Source: Candidatus Onthocola gallistercoris (GTDB lineage: Bacteria; Bacillota; Clostridia; Lachnospirales; Lachnospiraceae). Taken from it: a stretch of DNA of 64,000 nucleotides. Shown here piece by piece: positions 38,688 through 48,659 of this stretch. The notes beneath the pieces were generated by a model. It ran no database searches, was not told the DNA's origin, and saw only the letters and a program-made list of their open reading frames with translations. Both the position numbers and the translations under genes were made by a program. Position 1 is the first letter of the stretch; each line of letters opens with the position of its first letter. The DNA lies in the NCBI GenBank assembly GCA_018715345.1, contig DVLT01000055.1, positions 20,836 to 84,835 of the forward strand, in the 5' to 3' direction.

Positions 38688-39308
38688 ATGATGACTCAAA
38701 CGTATCCTTTTCACACAGTACCGCTCCCTTATGCCTATGAAGCTCTGGAGCCGTATATTGACGCAGAAACGCTCCATTATCATCATGATAAGCATCTGAG
38801 CGCTTACGTGGACAACCTGAACAAGATCTTAAAACCCCATCCAGAATATCACGACTGGACGCTCACCCGGCTTCTGGAAAATCTTGAAGAACTACCTGAA
38901 GAAATCCGCCAACCTGTTTTAAATAACGCTGGCGGGGTGTATAATCACATCCTTTATTTCCGGCTGATGAGCCCCTCCAATGGGCAAAACCCCATGGAGA
39001 CGATCCTTCGCAAAGCTTTCGGTTCTCTGGAAGCCTTTATCGAAAAAATGACCGAATGCGCCATGACCCAATTCGGTTCCGGATATGCCTGGCTGGTGGT
39101 CAATCCTGAAAAATCACTGGAAATCCTCAATACGCCCAATCAGAACAATCCGGTATCCAACGGCAACATCCCCATCCTTGCCATCGACGTGTGGGAACAT
39201 GCCTACTATCTGAAGTACAAAAACATGCGCAAAAATTATGTGGATAACTGGTTTCGGCTGATCAACTGGAAAATGGTCTACGATCTCTATCTTAAAGCTA
39301 TCCAATAA
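38688..39308 (+). CDS. sodA: Fe/Mn superoxide dismutase
   Basis: LPYAYEALEPYIDAETLHYHHDKHLSAYVDNLN, NNAGGVYNHILYF, DVWEHAYYLKY metal-ligand motifs. Confidence 0.92.
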   Translation: MMTQTYPFHTVPLPYAYEALEPYIDAETLHYHHDKHLSAYVDNLNKILKPHPEYHDWTLTRLLENLEELPEEIRQPVLNNAGGVYNHILYFRLMSPSNGQNPMETILRKAFGSLEAFIEKMTECAMTQFGSGYAWLVVNPEKSLEILNTPNQNNPVSNGNIPILAIDVWEHAYYLKYKNMRKNYVDNWFRLINWKMVYDLYLKAIQ

Positions 39309-39312
39309 TAGA

Positions 39313-39341
39313 GGGGACTGTCGTCAGACAGTCCCCATCTT
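39313..39341. terminator. Bidirectional terminator
   Basis: GGGGACTGTcgtcagACAGTCCCCatcTTTTTT. Confidence 0.75.
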
Positions 39342-39346
39342 TTTTG

Positions 39347-40261
39347 TCAGCCCCACAGATCCTCAGGATAAACACCTGCTTCTGTCAGCTGCTTAAAGGC
39401 GTTGACCACGCTTTCCTTGTCCTCCTGATAGGTCACTCCAAACCACTTGTCGCCGGTCTCCAACACTTTTACCGATGCTTTCCCGGAATGGATCAGCTTG
39501 TCCACGATGGACGGGAGAAGATACTCACTTTTTTCCGGATCTTTAAGATCGCTCAGAAACTCTGTAAAGCCTTTCTCCAGTTCATCGATAAATCCCGGCC
39601 GAAAGCCCCACATATTCATGGAAACATTCTGCTTTGGCGTGATGGCCATATCGCTGCCGTTATCATCATGGGCGATGGTCCCATCTTCAAGTTTACAGAT
39701 CCCGGAAGTCTCCACAACCTGATCCAAATAACCATCTTCATTGACCAGGCATACCCCTCTGGTCACTGTACCATTCTCACTTAATGTATTCTCCAACACA
39801 AAGCCGGCCATGCACATATCATACTGTACCGGAAGTTCATGTTCCTCCGTCAGGTAAGCATGTACCTTTCGAAACGCCTCTTTTCCGTAATAATCATCCG
39901 CATTGATCACCGCAAAGGGCTCATTGACAACGCCTTTGCAGCATAGAACTGCCTGCCCGGTCCCCCATGGTTTTTTTCGGTTCTCCGGCACGCTAAAGCC
40001 TTCCGGTATGGCATCCAGCGACTGGAACACATACGCCACATCCATGACTTTTTCAATACGGCTTCCGATGATCTCACGGAACTCTTTTTCAATATCTTTA
40101 CGGAGTATGAAAACAACTTTGTTGAAACCGGCCTCTTTTGCATCGTGAATGGAATAATCCATGATGATCTCGCCGTTCGGCCCCATTTTCTCCAACTGTT
40201 TGATCCCTTGTCCAAAGCGGCTTCCGATACCGGCCGCCATGATAACCAATGTGGTATTCAC
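39347..40261 (-). CDS. Nucleotidyltransferase (NTP_transferase-like)
   Basis: LVIMAAGIGSRFGQGIKQLEKMGPNGEIIMDYSIHDA; VINADDYYG. Confidence 0.85.
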   Translation of the reverse strand: MNTTLVIMAAGIGSRFGQGIKQLEKMGPNGEIIMDYSIHDAKEAGFNKVVFILRKDIEKEFREIIGSRIEKVMDVAYVFQSLDAIPEGFSVPENRKKPWGTGQAVLCCKGVVNEPFAVINADDYYGKEAFRKVHAYLTEEHELPVQYDMCMAGFVLENTLSENGTVTRGVCLVNEDGYLDQVVETSGICKLEDGTIAHDDNGSDMAITPKQNVSMNMWGFRPGFIDELEKGFTEFLSDLKDPEKSEYLLPSIVDKLIHSGKASVKVLETGDKWFGVTYQEDKESVVNAFKQLTEAGVYPEDLWG

Positions 40262-40267
40262 TTGAAA

Positions 40268-40786
40268 TTACGCTCCTTTGCACCGTTTTTTCTTCTGTTC
40301 AGTATACATGAATTTCACAAAATATACAACTATAATCGCACAGGCGCCAGCAAAACTGTCCAAAAGAACGTCTCTGACCATACCGGAACGTCCAGGTACG
40401 AACAGCTGATGGATCTCATCCACAGAAGCCGCCAGGAACACAAAAATCCATGCTTTTATCGGTTTATGCTGAAGTTTCCTGTAACCCACATGAAGATGTG
40501 CCAATGTCAGGAGGGCCAGGAAAAAATATTCGGCAAAATGGGCGCATTTTCGTATCGGCGCCCCAATGATATCGATCCAGTAAAGGATCTGCTCTTCATT
40601 TTGTCCAACCAGCCCCAACGATTCCAGCAGCCGCAGCAGTTTTTCTGAAAACCCATCGCTCAAGTCCTGGGATATTGTCCCATTTTGGGATGAAAAATAC
40701 CAGATCATACACAAACAGCCGATCACGGCCATGCCAGACAGGCCTGTCAGAACCTTTCTTTTCCTTTCTGTCATACTTTCTCTCAC
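40268..40786 (-). CDS. VanZ-family membrane protein
   Basis: IWYFSSQNG, RKCAHFAEYFFLALL, DEIHQLFVPGRSG motifs. Confidence 0.88.
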   Translation of the reverse strand: MRESMTERKRKVLTGLSGMAVIGCLCMIWYFSSQNGTISQDLSDGFSEKLLRLLESLGLVGQNEEQILYWIDIIGAPIRKCAHFAEYFFLALLTLAHLHVGYRKLQHKPIKAWIFVFLAASVDEIHQLFVPGRSGMVRDVLLDSFAGACAIIVVYFVKFMYTEQKKKRCKGA

Positions 40787-40830
40787 TTTCTCTTGAAATC
40801 CTCATGGACTTTGTGTTATAATCAGGCCAT

Positions 40831-40903
40831 GGGGCATTAGCGCAGCTGGGAGCGCGCCACAATGGCATTGTGGAGGCCACGGGTTCGAATCCCGTATGCT
40901 CCA
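40831..40903 (+). tRNA. tRNA-Ala (GGC)
   Basis: 73-nt cloverleaf, anticodon loop ATGGCAT, T-arm GGTTCGAATCC. Confidence 0.93.
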
Positions 40904-41230
40904 TTTTTTGTATAATACAGGGAAATTCCGATATCTTCAAGGATTATCGGAATTTTTCTTTGTATCCTTTTTCAGTCTGCGCTTCATCTCCTGCGCCATA
41001 CAGATCATTAGGATTATCTATTTTTATATGTGATTGTATCTTTTTGACCCAAATTGTAGTCCTCAAAATGATCTGAAAACCTAGTCTCATTTGCTTCTTG
41101 CCATTGTACTCATATTTCTTTGCTTTGTAATCATTGAGCATGGCTTTGGTATATTTTCCACAAAAAAACCGTCCATCCGGACGGTTTTTACTGTTTGACT
41201 GATCGCCTGCAAATCGAGCTTTTATGTGAG

Positions 41231-41303
41231 AGCTACTGACGAGATTCGAACTCGTGACCTACGCATTACGAGTGCGTCGCTCTACCGACTGAGCCACAGT
41301 AGC
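41231..41303 (-). tRNA. tRNA-Thr (CGT)
   Basis: Acceptor GCTACTG/CAGTAGC, anticodon CGT, T-arm AGTTCGAATCT. Confidence 0.93.
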
Positions 41304-41331
41304 TTACCTCACTTATTATAACAAAATTTTT

Positions 41332-41697
41332 TTATTTGTCCAGTCCCATTTTCTGCTTCCATGCATCTTCTTTAAAACCCACAAGCACAAAGTCCTCTCC
41401 GATGACCAGCGGCCGTTTGATGAGCATACCATCCGTGGCCAAAAGCTCTGCCATCTCATCTTCCGACATTTCTGCCAGCCGGTCCTTTATACCCATTTCC
41501 CGGTAAAGCTTTCCGCTCGTATTGAAAAATTTTTTGGCCGGAAGCCCGCTCCTGGCGATCCATTCCTGTAACTCGGCCGCTGTGGGGTTATCCTCCACAA
41601 TATGCCTGTCCTTAAAAGGGATCTCCTGTGTCTCCAGCCATTTCTTTGCCTTTCGGCAAGTGGAACATTTGGGATATTCAAGAAATTGGATCTTCAT
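41332..41697 (-). CDS. ArsC/Spx-family thioredoxin-fold protein
   Basis: FLEYPKCSTCRKAKKWLE, KRPLVIGEDFVLVGF. Confidence 0.92.
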   Translation of the reverse strand: MKIQFLEYPKCSTCRKAKKWLETQEIPFKDRHIVEDNPTAAELQEWIARSGLPAKKFFNTSGKLYREMGIKDRLAEMSEDEMAELLATDGMLIKRPLVIGEDFVLVGFKEDAWKQKMGLDK

Positions 41698-41786
41698 TTT
41701 ATTTCCTCCATGGTCATTTATTTTGTATTCATATCAATATATCTTTCCAGTTTCAAAGGTCTGTAGGGATCGGAATCCGCCCCGTT

Positions 41787-42845
41787 TCAATAACGGTTGT
41801 GGACCACCTCAATGGCGCATAGGAAATCACGCAGCTCCAATGTCGTTCCGTCATCCAACACCGCCTCGCCTGTCAATCTTCCAAACACCTGGTGCTGATC
41901 TGTCACGATCAATTTCAGATCCATTCGTGCCTTCCTGTCCAAGATCGGCCGAAAGATCCCTTCCAGACGGCCGTCTGATGAAGTGATTTCCCAATTCTCC
42001 ATATAAAGGCTGGCATTATCCGGCCCCTTTGGGATATGCATATCTACTTCTTCCAGCTTATGCAGCTTTCCATCATAGATCAGGGCATTTTCCGTCGCCG
42101 ATGATCGGTCGCTGAAGCCATAGCCGATATTCATACCAAAGGGCTTACCGCCAATCCAACCGCTTCCGGTACCCCAATACCACGTATTGTCATAAGTCCA
42201 AACACCTCTTCCCCAATCCAGCACACCCATGGCTGTGGATGAAGAAAACCGATATTCTTTACTTCCCAGGCGGACAATACCGCTGGCAGGCATACAGTTG
42301 ATCTTCTGGTTATAGTAAAAGGCTTTCGGATCCTCTTTCCATGGTGTGGCGATACACATGCTCTCAAGCGCCGGATCCTGTTTCAGCCAGATTTCTGCGC
42401 TGAGGGTATCTTCTCCAGAAAATCTGCGGAACTTGCACTGGATCCTGCGCCGGCCATCCATGACCGAATACTTGATGTGGGCCCGCCCATTCTGGACCTC
42501 TGCCTGACTTCTGTCCGAATGGCTTCCCAGATGGAATCTACCCATCGGAAAAGCCGTGAGCGTTGTCTGGGTCTGTTCCTCTTCCTTGTCAAAATCCAGC
42601 CAGGAAGCGCTCAGCATTCCTGCATATCCCAGATCTGCCAGGGTAAAAGCCACGCCAAAATGATCATTATATACAAGATAATAGTCCCATTCCTTGATCC
42701 GAAGCCGGGAAGCCTGGATCTTGTTCCGGTCGTATTTCCAGACCAGTCTGCGCGCATATCCCGGTTCTCCCACACAGCCTTTGCTGTCCAGTAAAGGCTG
42801 TTCTTTCAATACTTCATGTTGTCTGTCTTTAATGAATGTTTTCAT
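41787..42845 (-). CDS. DUF2804 family protein
   Basis: KEWDYYLVYNDHFGVAFTLADLGYAGMLS...DWGRGVWTYDNTWYWGTGSG. Confidence 0.82.
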   Translation of the reverse strand: MKTFIKDRQHEVLKEQPLLDSKGCVGEPGYARRLVWKYDRNKIQASRLRIKEWDYYLVYNDHFGVAFTLADLGYAGMLSASWLDFDKEEEQTQTTLTAFPMGRFHLGSHSDRSQAEVQNGRAHIKYSVMDGRRRIQCKFRRFSGEDTLSAEIWLKQDPALESMCIATPWKEDPKAFYYNQKINCMPASGIVRLGSKEYRFSSSTAMGVLDWGRGVWTYDNTWYWGTGSGWIGGKPFGMNIGYGFSDRSSATENALIYDGKLHKLEEVDMHIPKGPDNASLYMENWEITSSDGRLEGIFRPILDRKARMDLKLIVTDQHQVFGRLTGEAVLDDGTTLELRDFLCAIEVVHNRY

Positions 42846-42936
42846 AAGCATCCTTCCTTTCACGTCTTGCGATCATTCCGGCGCCACAACATTTTTTTCG
42901 CACCATTCTTTTGCTGTCGCGATCCATGCTTCCATA

Positions 42937-44235
42937 TCACAGCATTTTATAGATCAGATCCGGTCTGGATACTTTTTCCGGCACGATCACAAACCCATCC
43001 TCAAGGGCTTTCAGCCACTGGGATCCCAAAGGTTTCCGATGATGTACCCAGGCCAGTATCTCGCCTTTTTCCACCTTATCCGCCACTTTTTTGTTCAGGA
43101 CAATGCCCACTTCCGGCCAGATCTCATCTTCCTTTGTGGCTCTTCCGGCCCCGATCTGCATGGCCAGTGTCCCCAATCGCATGGCACGAAGCTCTTTCAC
43201 ATACCCTGTCGTCCGGCTTAAAACCGGCGTCACATGGTCTGCTTTAGGCAGTCTGTCCGGATCATCGATCTGGGAGACGTCGCCGCCTTGAGCTTTTACC
43301 ATGGCCCGGAGTTTTTCCAACGCGCTGCCGTCTGCGATCACCGCTTCCAACTGTTTTCGGGCTTTCTCCCGATCTTCTGAAGCGCCTGCTTCTGTCAGCA
43401 GGACACTGCCGGCAGTCAGACACAATTCGGTAAAATCTTCCGGTCCGTGTCCCCGGAGGGTATCAATGGCTTCCCGCACTTCCAAGGCATTACCGATGGC
43501 CCGTCCAAGGGGTTCATTCATATCTGTGATCATAGCCCGTGTCCTTCTGCCCAGGCTATTTCCGATCTGTATCATCGTCTCAGCCAACGCCACGGCCTCC
43601 TGAGGGGTCTGCATGAAAGCCCCGTCCCCGTATTTCACATCCAGGTCGATCACATCTGTTCCCGCCGCCAGCTTTTTAGACATGATACTGGAAGCGATCA
43701 GCGGGATCGAGGCCACTGTCGCTGTCACATCTCTTAAAGCATACAGCTTTTTATCCGCCGGAACCAGACGGTCACTTTGTCCGATCACCGCCAAGCCGAT
43801 GGCATTAACCTGTCGTATGAATGTCTCCTGATCCAGAAAGCAGTTGAAACCCCGGATGGATTCCAGCTTATCCAGCGTCCCTCCGGTATGGCCCAACCCC
43901 CTTCCAGACATCTTGGCCATCTTGACGCCGCAGGCTGCCACCATAGGCCCCAACGCCAGCGTTGTCTTATCCCCCACACCGCCGGTGGAGTGTTTGTCCA
44001 CTTTCACACCGTCAATGCTGCTCAGATCCACCACGTCACCGCTGTGCATCATGGCCATGGTCAGATCCGTCGTCTCCCTCAGGTCCATCCCATTTAAAAC
44101 GATGGCCATCAGCAAAGCGCTCACCTGATAGTCCGGTATATCCCCCGCTGTGTAAGCCTGTATCCAGTATCGGATCTCCTCTGTCGATAATCCACATCCT
44201 TCTCTTTTTTTCTCAATGATATCCACAAAACGCAT
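42937..44235 (-). CDS. pdp: Pyrimidine-nucleoside phosphorylase
   Basis: VDKHSTGGVGDKTTLALGPMVAACGVKMAKMSGRGLGHTGGTLDKLE. Confidence 0.96.
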   Translation of the reverse strand: MRFVDIIEKKREGCGLSTEEIRYWIQAYTAGDIPDYQVSALLMAIVLNGMDLRETTDLTMAMMHSGDVVDLSSIDGVKVDKHSTGGVGDKTTLALGPMVAACGVKMAKMSGRGLGHTGGTLDKLESIRGFNCFLDQETFIRQVNAIGLAVIGQSDRLVPADKKLYALRDVTATVASIPLIASSIMSKKLAAGTDVIDLDVKYGDGAFMQTPQEAVALAETMIQIGNSLGRRTRAMITDMNEPLGRAIGNALEVREAIDTLRGHGPEDFTELCLTAGSVLLTEAGASEDREKARKQLEAVIADGSALEKLRAMVKAQGGDVSQIDDPDRLPKADHVTPVLSRTTGYVKELRAMRLGTLAMQIGAGRATKEDEIWPEVGIVLNKKVADKVEKGEILAWVHHRKPLGSQWLKALEDGFVIVPEKVSRPDLIYKML

Positions 44236-44247
44236 AGAACCTCTCCC

Positions 44248-44841
44248 CTATCCTTGTTGGTAACTCCGATAAGTTTCGCAAAAAATATCTGCCAGCACCC
44301 GATAACCCTCCCGGGTGGGATGCAGTCCGTCCACATACCATTTCCCGTCTGTGATCCTTTCCATCCGATCAGGATATTCCCTATAAAAATCCACTGCGGG
44401 TATGGCTCGCTTTTTGCAAAAGTTTTCCAGCCAGTCATGAAATGCCCTGAACCGTTCCAGTGTCTCTTCCACCGTCCAGCAACTGTACCAGCACTGTTTC
44501 AGCATTTTTGCGTCCACGGAAATAGGGATGCCTATGATCGGCTGTATGTTTGACCGGAAAGCCCGTTCCACCAGCAATGTCACCGTTTCCCGGGTATGCG
44601 CCTGTTTAATGCCCATCAATATATCATTGGCGCCGCCCATGATGACCACCTCTTTCGGCTGATATCTGACCACATCCCATTCAAAACGACCCAGCATTTC
44701 ATCGGTGGTGTCACCGTTTTCACCACTGTTTATAATATGTTTACCCAACCGTCTGGCTGAGCGTTCCGGCCAGCCGCCGCCAGCCGGAGCTCCATAGCCA
44801 AAAACGATACTGTCACCAAGACATACAATATCTGTTTTCAT
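44248..44841 (-). CDS. SGNH/GDSL hydrolase
   Basis: CLGDSIVFGYG, GGANDI, DGLHPTREGY blocks; start MKTDIVCLG with SD TAGGAGA. Confidence 0.9.
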   Translation of the reverse strand: MKTDIVCLGDSIVFGYGAPAGGGWPERSARRLGKHIINSGENGDTTDEMLGRFEWDVVRYQPKEVVIMGGANDILMGIKQAHTRETVTLLVERAFRSNIQPIIGIPISVDAKMLKQCWYSCWTVEETLERFRAFHDWLENFCKKRAIPAVDFYREYPDRMERITDGKWYVDGLHPTREGYRVLADIFCETYRSYQQG

Positions 44842-44979
44842 TTTTGATCTCCTATTAATCTTAGTATACACCATTTTCTTTTTTCTGAATACTTTCCTGT
44901 TTTTTTCACATACTAACAGTGTAATCTTCCACAGGATTACTTCCTGATTTTATTTCACCATCGAAAGGAGTCAATCAAC

Positions 44980-45138
44980 ATGACAAAAAACGCATGTATC
45001 CAATGTTCGATCAAAGAATGCAAACATCACTGTGGTGACGAAAACTACTGTTCACTGAACCAGATCCGTATCGGCACCCATGAAGCGCATCCGACAAAGG
45101 TTGAATGTACGGACTGCGAATCTTTCGTATTGAAGTAA
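44980..45138 (+). CDS. DUF1540 Cys-rich small protein
   Basis: Not in the supplied ORF track (52 aa): MTKNACIQCSIKECKHHCGDENYCSLNQIRIGTHEAHPTKVECTDCESFVLK with SD GAAAGGAG. Confidence 0.85.
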   Translation: MTKNACIQCSIKECKHHCGDENYCSLNQIRIGTHEAHPTKVECTDCESFVLK

Positions 45139-45154
45139 AGATCCAATGTAAGGT

Positions 45155-45192
45155 AAAAGGGCCTTGGAGCATGTCTCCAAAGCCCTTTTATC
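45155..45192. terminator. Bidirectional terminator
   Basis: AAAAGGGCCTTGGAGcatgtCTCCAAAGCCCTTTT. Confidence 0.75.
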
Positions 45193-45195
45193 CTA

Positions 45196-45981
45196 TCAGA
45201 CGTTCAGCGGTCTGGCCTCTTTTATATGTTCCACAAAAATGTTCCTGAAAGATTCCAATTCTCCCAGGCCGCGCACCACACAGTCCACCTGGTAACCTTC
45301 CTTCTGGAAAATACACTTCCAGGAATCCTCCCCGTCCCCTGCCATATCATTGGTGGCATGATCGCCGGCCACCACCATCAACGGATACATAACGACCCGT
45401 TTAGGTTGATAAGCATGGAGCTTCTCCACCAGCGTATCGATGTCCGGATAACCTTCCACAGTCCCCACAAACACATTGGGATGCCCTTCTGTCTTAAACC
45501 GATAATCCAGCGCCGCATAGGCAGAATCCGCATAGTGTCTTGTTCCATGCCCCATGAATACCACCGCCGTATCTTCATCCGCAGCTTCAGATACCGCCGG
45601 CATCACTGCCTGGACAAGTTGGCTGTAATCCTGAGAAGATGTGAGCACAGGCGTCCCAAACAGAACCTGCTTAAAAGTTCCCGCACATCTCTCCACGCTC
45701 CGACGTACATTATCATACTCTTCGCCATTCATCATATGGGTTGGCTGTACGATCACCTTTTCAAAGCCTTCCTCGGCGAGTTTTCGGAGCGCCGTATCCA
45801 CATCGTCCACAAAGACCCCTTCCCTTTCCAACTTTTTTATGATCATGCCGCTGGTAAAGGCCCGGCGCACTTCATAGTCCGGGAACTGTTCTGCTATCGT
45901 ATGCTCGATCTGTCCGATCGTTTTTTTCCTTGTCTCATGATAACTGGTTCCAAAACTGACCACAAGGATACACTGCTTCAT
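45196..45981 (-). CDS. cbiK: Sirohydrochlorin cobaltochelatase CbiK-like
   Basis: ILVVSFGTSYHETRKKTIGQIE, VFMGHGTRH, PLMVVAGDHATNDMAGD. Confidence 0.93.
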   Translation of the reverse strand: MKQCILVVSFGTSYHETRKKTIGQIEHTIAEQFPDYEVRRAFTSGMIIKKLEREGVFVDDVDTALRKLAEEGFEKVIVQPTHMMNGEEYDNVRRSVERCAGTFKQVLFGTPVLTSSQDYSQLVQAVMPAVSEAADEDTAVVFMGHGTRHYADSAYAALDYRFKTEGHPNVFVGTVEGYPDIDTLVEKLHAYQPKRVVMYPLMVVAGDHATNDMAGDGEDSWKCIFQKEGYQVDCVVRGLGELESFRNIFVEHIKEARPLNV

Positions 45982-46086
45982 GCTTTCTTCTCCTGCCTTT
46001 TATAAAAAATCGGTAAATATTTCTGATTTTTCCGTATTGCAAAAGATGCTGTGAAATCTCCTGACTTCACAGCATCTTTATCTTCG

Positions 46087-46160
46087 TCGAAGCGACGTGA
46101 TTCGAACACGCGACCTCTGCGTCCCGAACGCAGCGCTCTACCAAACTGAGCCACGCTTCG
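46087..46160 (-). tRNA. tRNA-Pro (CGG)
   Basis: Acceptor CGAAGCG/CGCTTCG, anticodon loop TTCGGGA, T-arm TGTTCGAATCA. Confidence 0.92.
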
Positions 46161-46279
46161 CCATTGCTTGTATATTCTAACGCCTTTTTTAGAAAAAATC
46201 AAGTATTATTTTTAAAAAGCTTAAAAGTTTTTTACTCTTTTTTCATAAATTGACCACATAATTTTCACAGAAAACGGAT

Positions 46280-46403
46280 ATACTGTAACCATCAAATAGC
46301 TTACGAGTTATTTTTCGATAGATTTTTCATTATTCCATTTTTTAAATGGAACCCCTCCCTCTTTTTATTAATGTAGCAAAAAAGCCGCAGATGCGGCTTT
46401 TTT
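46280..46403 (+). ncRNA. Candidate small RNA (C-rich) with intrinsic terminator
   Basis: Plus strand: CCATTTtttAAATGG hairpin, unpaired AACCCCTCCCTC, then AAAAAAGCCGCAGATGCGGCTTTTTT. Promoter (TATACT near 46278) is weak. Confidence 0.25.
46378..46403. terminator. Bidirectional terminator (topB 3' end)
   Basis: AAAAAAGCCGCAGATGCGGCTTTTTT. Confidence 0.85.
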
Positions 46404-46415
46404 GTTATCTGAATA

Positions 46416-48644
46416 TTACTTTTTATCGCCTGTATCCAGATTCAACCGTGCAAAGGCATCGGCAAACGCGTTGTTCAGCGGCGCCGCAGCTTCCTTTTTC
46501 TGTTTCTGCATGTATTTTTGCACATCCTTCTTGCTCACACCCGCGCCTTCTTTTTTCCTTCTGGACTCAAAAGCAGACAGCTTTTCTTTATGACCGCAGG
46601 AACAGATGAAACGGGCATCCTCCCCTTTTCCATATAATTCCATCCGCTTATGGCATTTTGGACAACGGGCGTTGGTGATCCGGGCGATCACTTCCCGATG
46701 GCCGCAGGACCTGTCCTGGCAGACCAGCATCCGGCTGTTCTTTCCTTTGACAGACAGCATGAATTTGCCGCAGACCGGACACTTGGTCCGAGTCATGTTA
46801 TCGTGGCGGAATTGACCTTCTCCGCCTTTGATCTCTTCGATCAGATCTTTTGTGTATTTTTCAATATTATCAATAAAATTTTTCTTCTTCTGCTGACCTT
46901 TGGCGATCTTTGTCAACCGCAATTCCCAGTCCGCCGTCATCTCCGGTTTTTTCAGATCTTCCGGCACCAGTTTCAAAAGCTGTCTGCCTTTGGAAGTGAG
47001 GAAGATATCCTTCCCCCTTTTTTCCATCAGAAATGAATTGAACAGCTTGTCGATGATATCCGCCCGGGTGGCCACCGTTCCCAGTCCGCCGGTCTCTCCC
47101 AATACTTTGGCTGCATTTTTATCTTCCCCGGACAGGAAACGTACCGGATTTTCCATGGCAGACAGCAGCGTAGCCTCTGTGAAAGGCGCCGGCGGTTTTG
47201 TCTGGCCCTGGGTCCGTTTTACAGAAATCACATCCAACAGTTGACCCTCGTTGAATACCGGCAGTTTCTGCTCCTTCAACTTCTCATCCCCATCGTTTTT
47301 GCCTGCATCGTCCCAGGAATCCTGCCCGTCATCTTCTCTGGCGTAAACTTCCATCCAGCCTTCTGATCTCATTACTTTTCCTCTGGCTATGAACATTTCT
47401 CCTCCGCATTCCCCTTGCACATCCGTCTGCTCATACTCTGCTGCCGGATAAAGCACTGCCAAGAAACGCCTCACGACCAGATCATATATCCGCCGTTCAT
47501 CGATACTTAAATGTTCCAAGGATACATACTGTTCCGTTGGGATGATGGCATGATGATCGGAAACTTTACTATTATCCACGAACCGGCTGTTGGCCTTTAT
47601 CGGCTGATGGAGAAGTCGGCCAGCCAGCTTCCGATAGGGACCTGTTCCACAGGCTTTCAGCCGCTCCGGCAGGGTCTCCACCACATCGCTGCTCAAATAC
47701 CTGGAGTCGGTCCGGGGATAGGTCAAAACCTTATGATGTTCATAAAGCCGCTGCATGATATTTAATGTCTCCTTGGCGGAATAGCCGAACCGCAGGCTGG
47801 CTTCCCTCTGGAGTTCTGTCAGATCATAAAGCGCCGGAGCATAGGTTTTCTTTGCTTTCCTATTTATATGTAGGATCTTCAACGGTTTTCCAACGATCTT
47901 TTTCTGTATATCATCCATCCGTCCTTTATCGAAGGACCGGATACTCCCTGACTTTTTATCCCGCCACTGCCATTTTATGCCGCCAGCCGCAAGCTGTAAG
48001 CCATAATAATCTTCCGGACGGAATCCCCTTATCTCCTCTTCCCTGCTGGCGATCATGGCCAAGGTCGGAGTCTGGACGCGCCCACAAGATAACTGGGCAT
48101 TATATTTGCAGGTAAGCGCCCGGGTAGCATTGATCCCCACCAGCCAATCCGCTTCCGCCCGGGCCTCTGCCGCTGCGTACAGATCATTATAGGCTCTTCC
48201 ATCTTTCAGATGGGCAAAGCCTTCACGGATGGCTTTATCTGTCACAGACGAAATCCACAAGCGTTTCAATGGCCGGTCATTACCTGCCTTTTCGAGGATC
48301 CACCTGGCCACCAGCTCTCCTTCCCGCCCGGCATCCGTGGCAATGATGACTTCTTTCACATCTTTCCTGTGAAGCTGGGTTTTCACCGCCTGGAACTGTT
48401 TGCCCGTCTGCTTGATCACCACCAGTTTGAATCGGCTGGGTATCATGGGCAGATCCTCCATATTCCACGCCTTATATTTTTCATCATAACCTTCCGGATC
48501 CGCCAACGTGACCAAGTGTCCCAGTCCCCATGTGACAATATAATCCTTCCCTTCAAGGCCTCCGTTGATACCCGTTGTACAGTGGAGTACCCGGGCAATG
48601 TCTCGCCCCACTGAAGGTTTTTCTGCAATAACCAATGATTTCAT
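46416..48644 (-). CDS. topB: DNA topoisomerase III (type IA)
   Basis: MKSLVIAEKPSVGRDIARVL, TDAGREGELVARWI, LTYPRTDSRYLS, C-terminal zinc ribbons (CPVCGKFM, CPKCHKRM). Confidence 0.96.
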   Translation of the reverse strand: MKSLVIAEKPSVGRDIARVLHCTTGINGGLEGKDYIVTWGLGHLVTLADPEGYDEKYKAWNMEDLPMIPSRFKLVVIKQTGKQFQAVKTQLHRKDVKEVIIATDAGREGELVARWILEKAGNDRPLKRLWISSVTDKAIREGFAHLKDGRAYNDLYAAAEARAEADWLVGINATRALTCKYNAQLSCGRVQTPTLAMIASREEEIRGFRPEDYYGLQLAAGGIKWQWRDKKSGSIRSFDKGRMDDIQKKIVGKPLKILHINRKAKKTYAPALYDLTELQREASLRFGYSAKETLNIMQRLYEHHKVLTYPRTDSRYLSSDVVETLPERLKACGTGPYRKLAGRLLHQPIKANSRFVDNSKVSDHHAIIPTEQYVSLEHLSIDERRIYDLVVRRFLAVLYPAAEYEQTDVQGECGGEMFIARGKVMRSEGWMEVYAREDDGQDSWDDAGKNDGDEKLKEQKLPVFNEGQLLDVISVKRTQGQTKPPAPFTEATLLSAMENPVRFLSGEDKNAAKVLGETGGLGTVATRADIIDKLFNSFLMEKRGKDIFLTSKGRQLLKLVPEDLKKPEMTADWELRLTKIAKGQQKKKNFIDNIEKYTKDLIEEIKGGEGQFRHDNMTRTKCPVCGKFMLSVKGKNSRMLVCQDRSCGHREVIARITNARCPKCHKRMELYGKGEDARFICSCGHKEKLSAFESRRKKEGAGVSKKDVQKYMQKQKKEAAAPLNNAFADAFARLNLDTGDKK

Positions 48645-48659
48645 GGTATTTTCATCCTC

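Noticed and set aside
45226-46005. 259-aa plus-strand ORF
   Set aside because: Antisense to well-supported cbiK.
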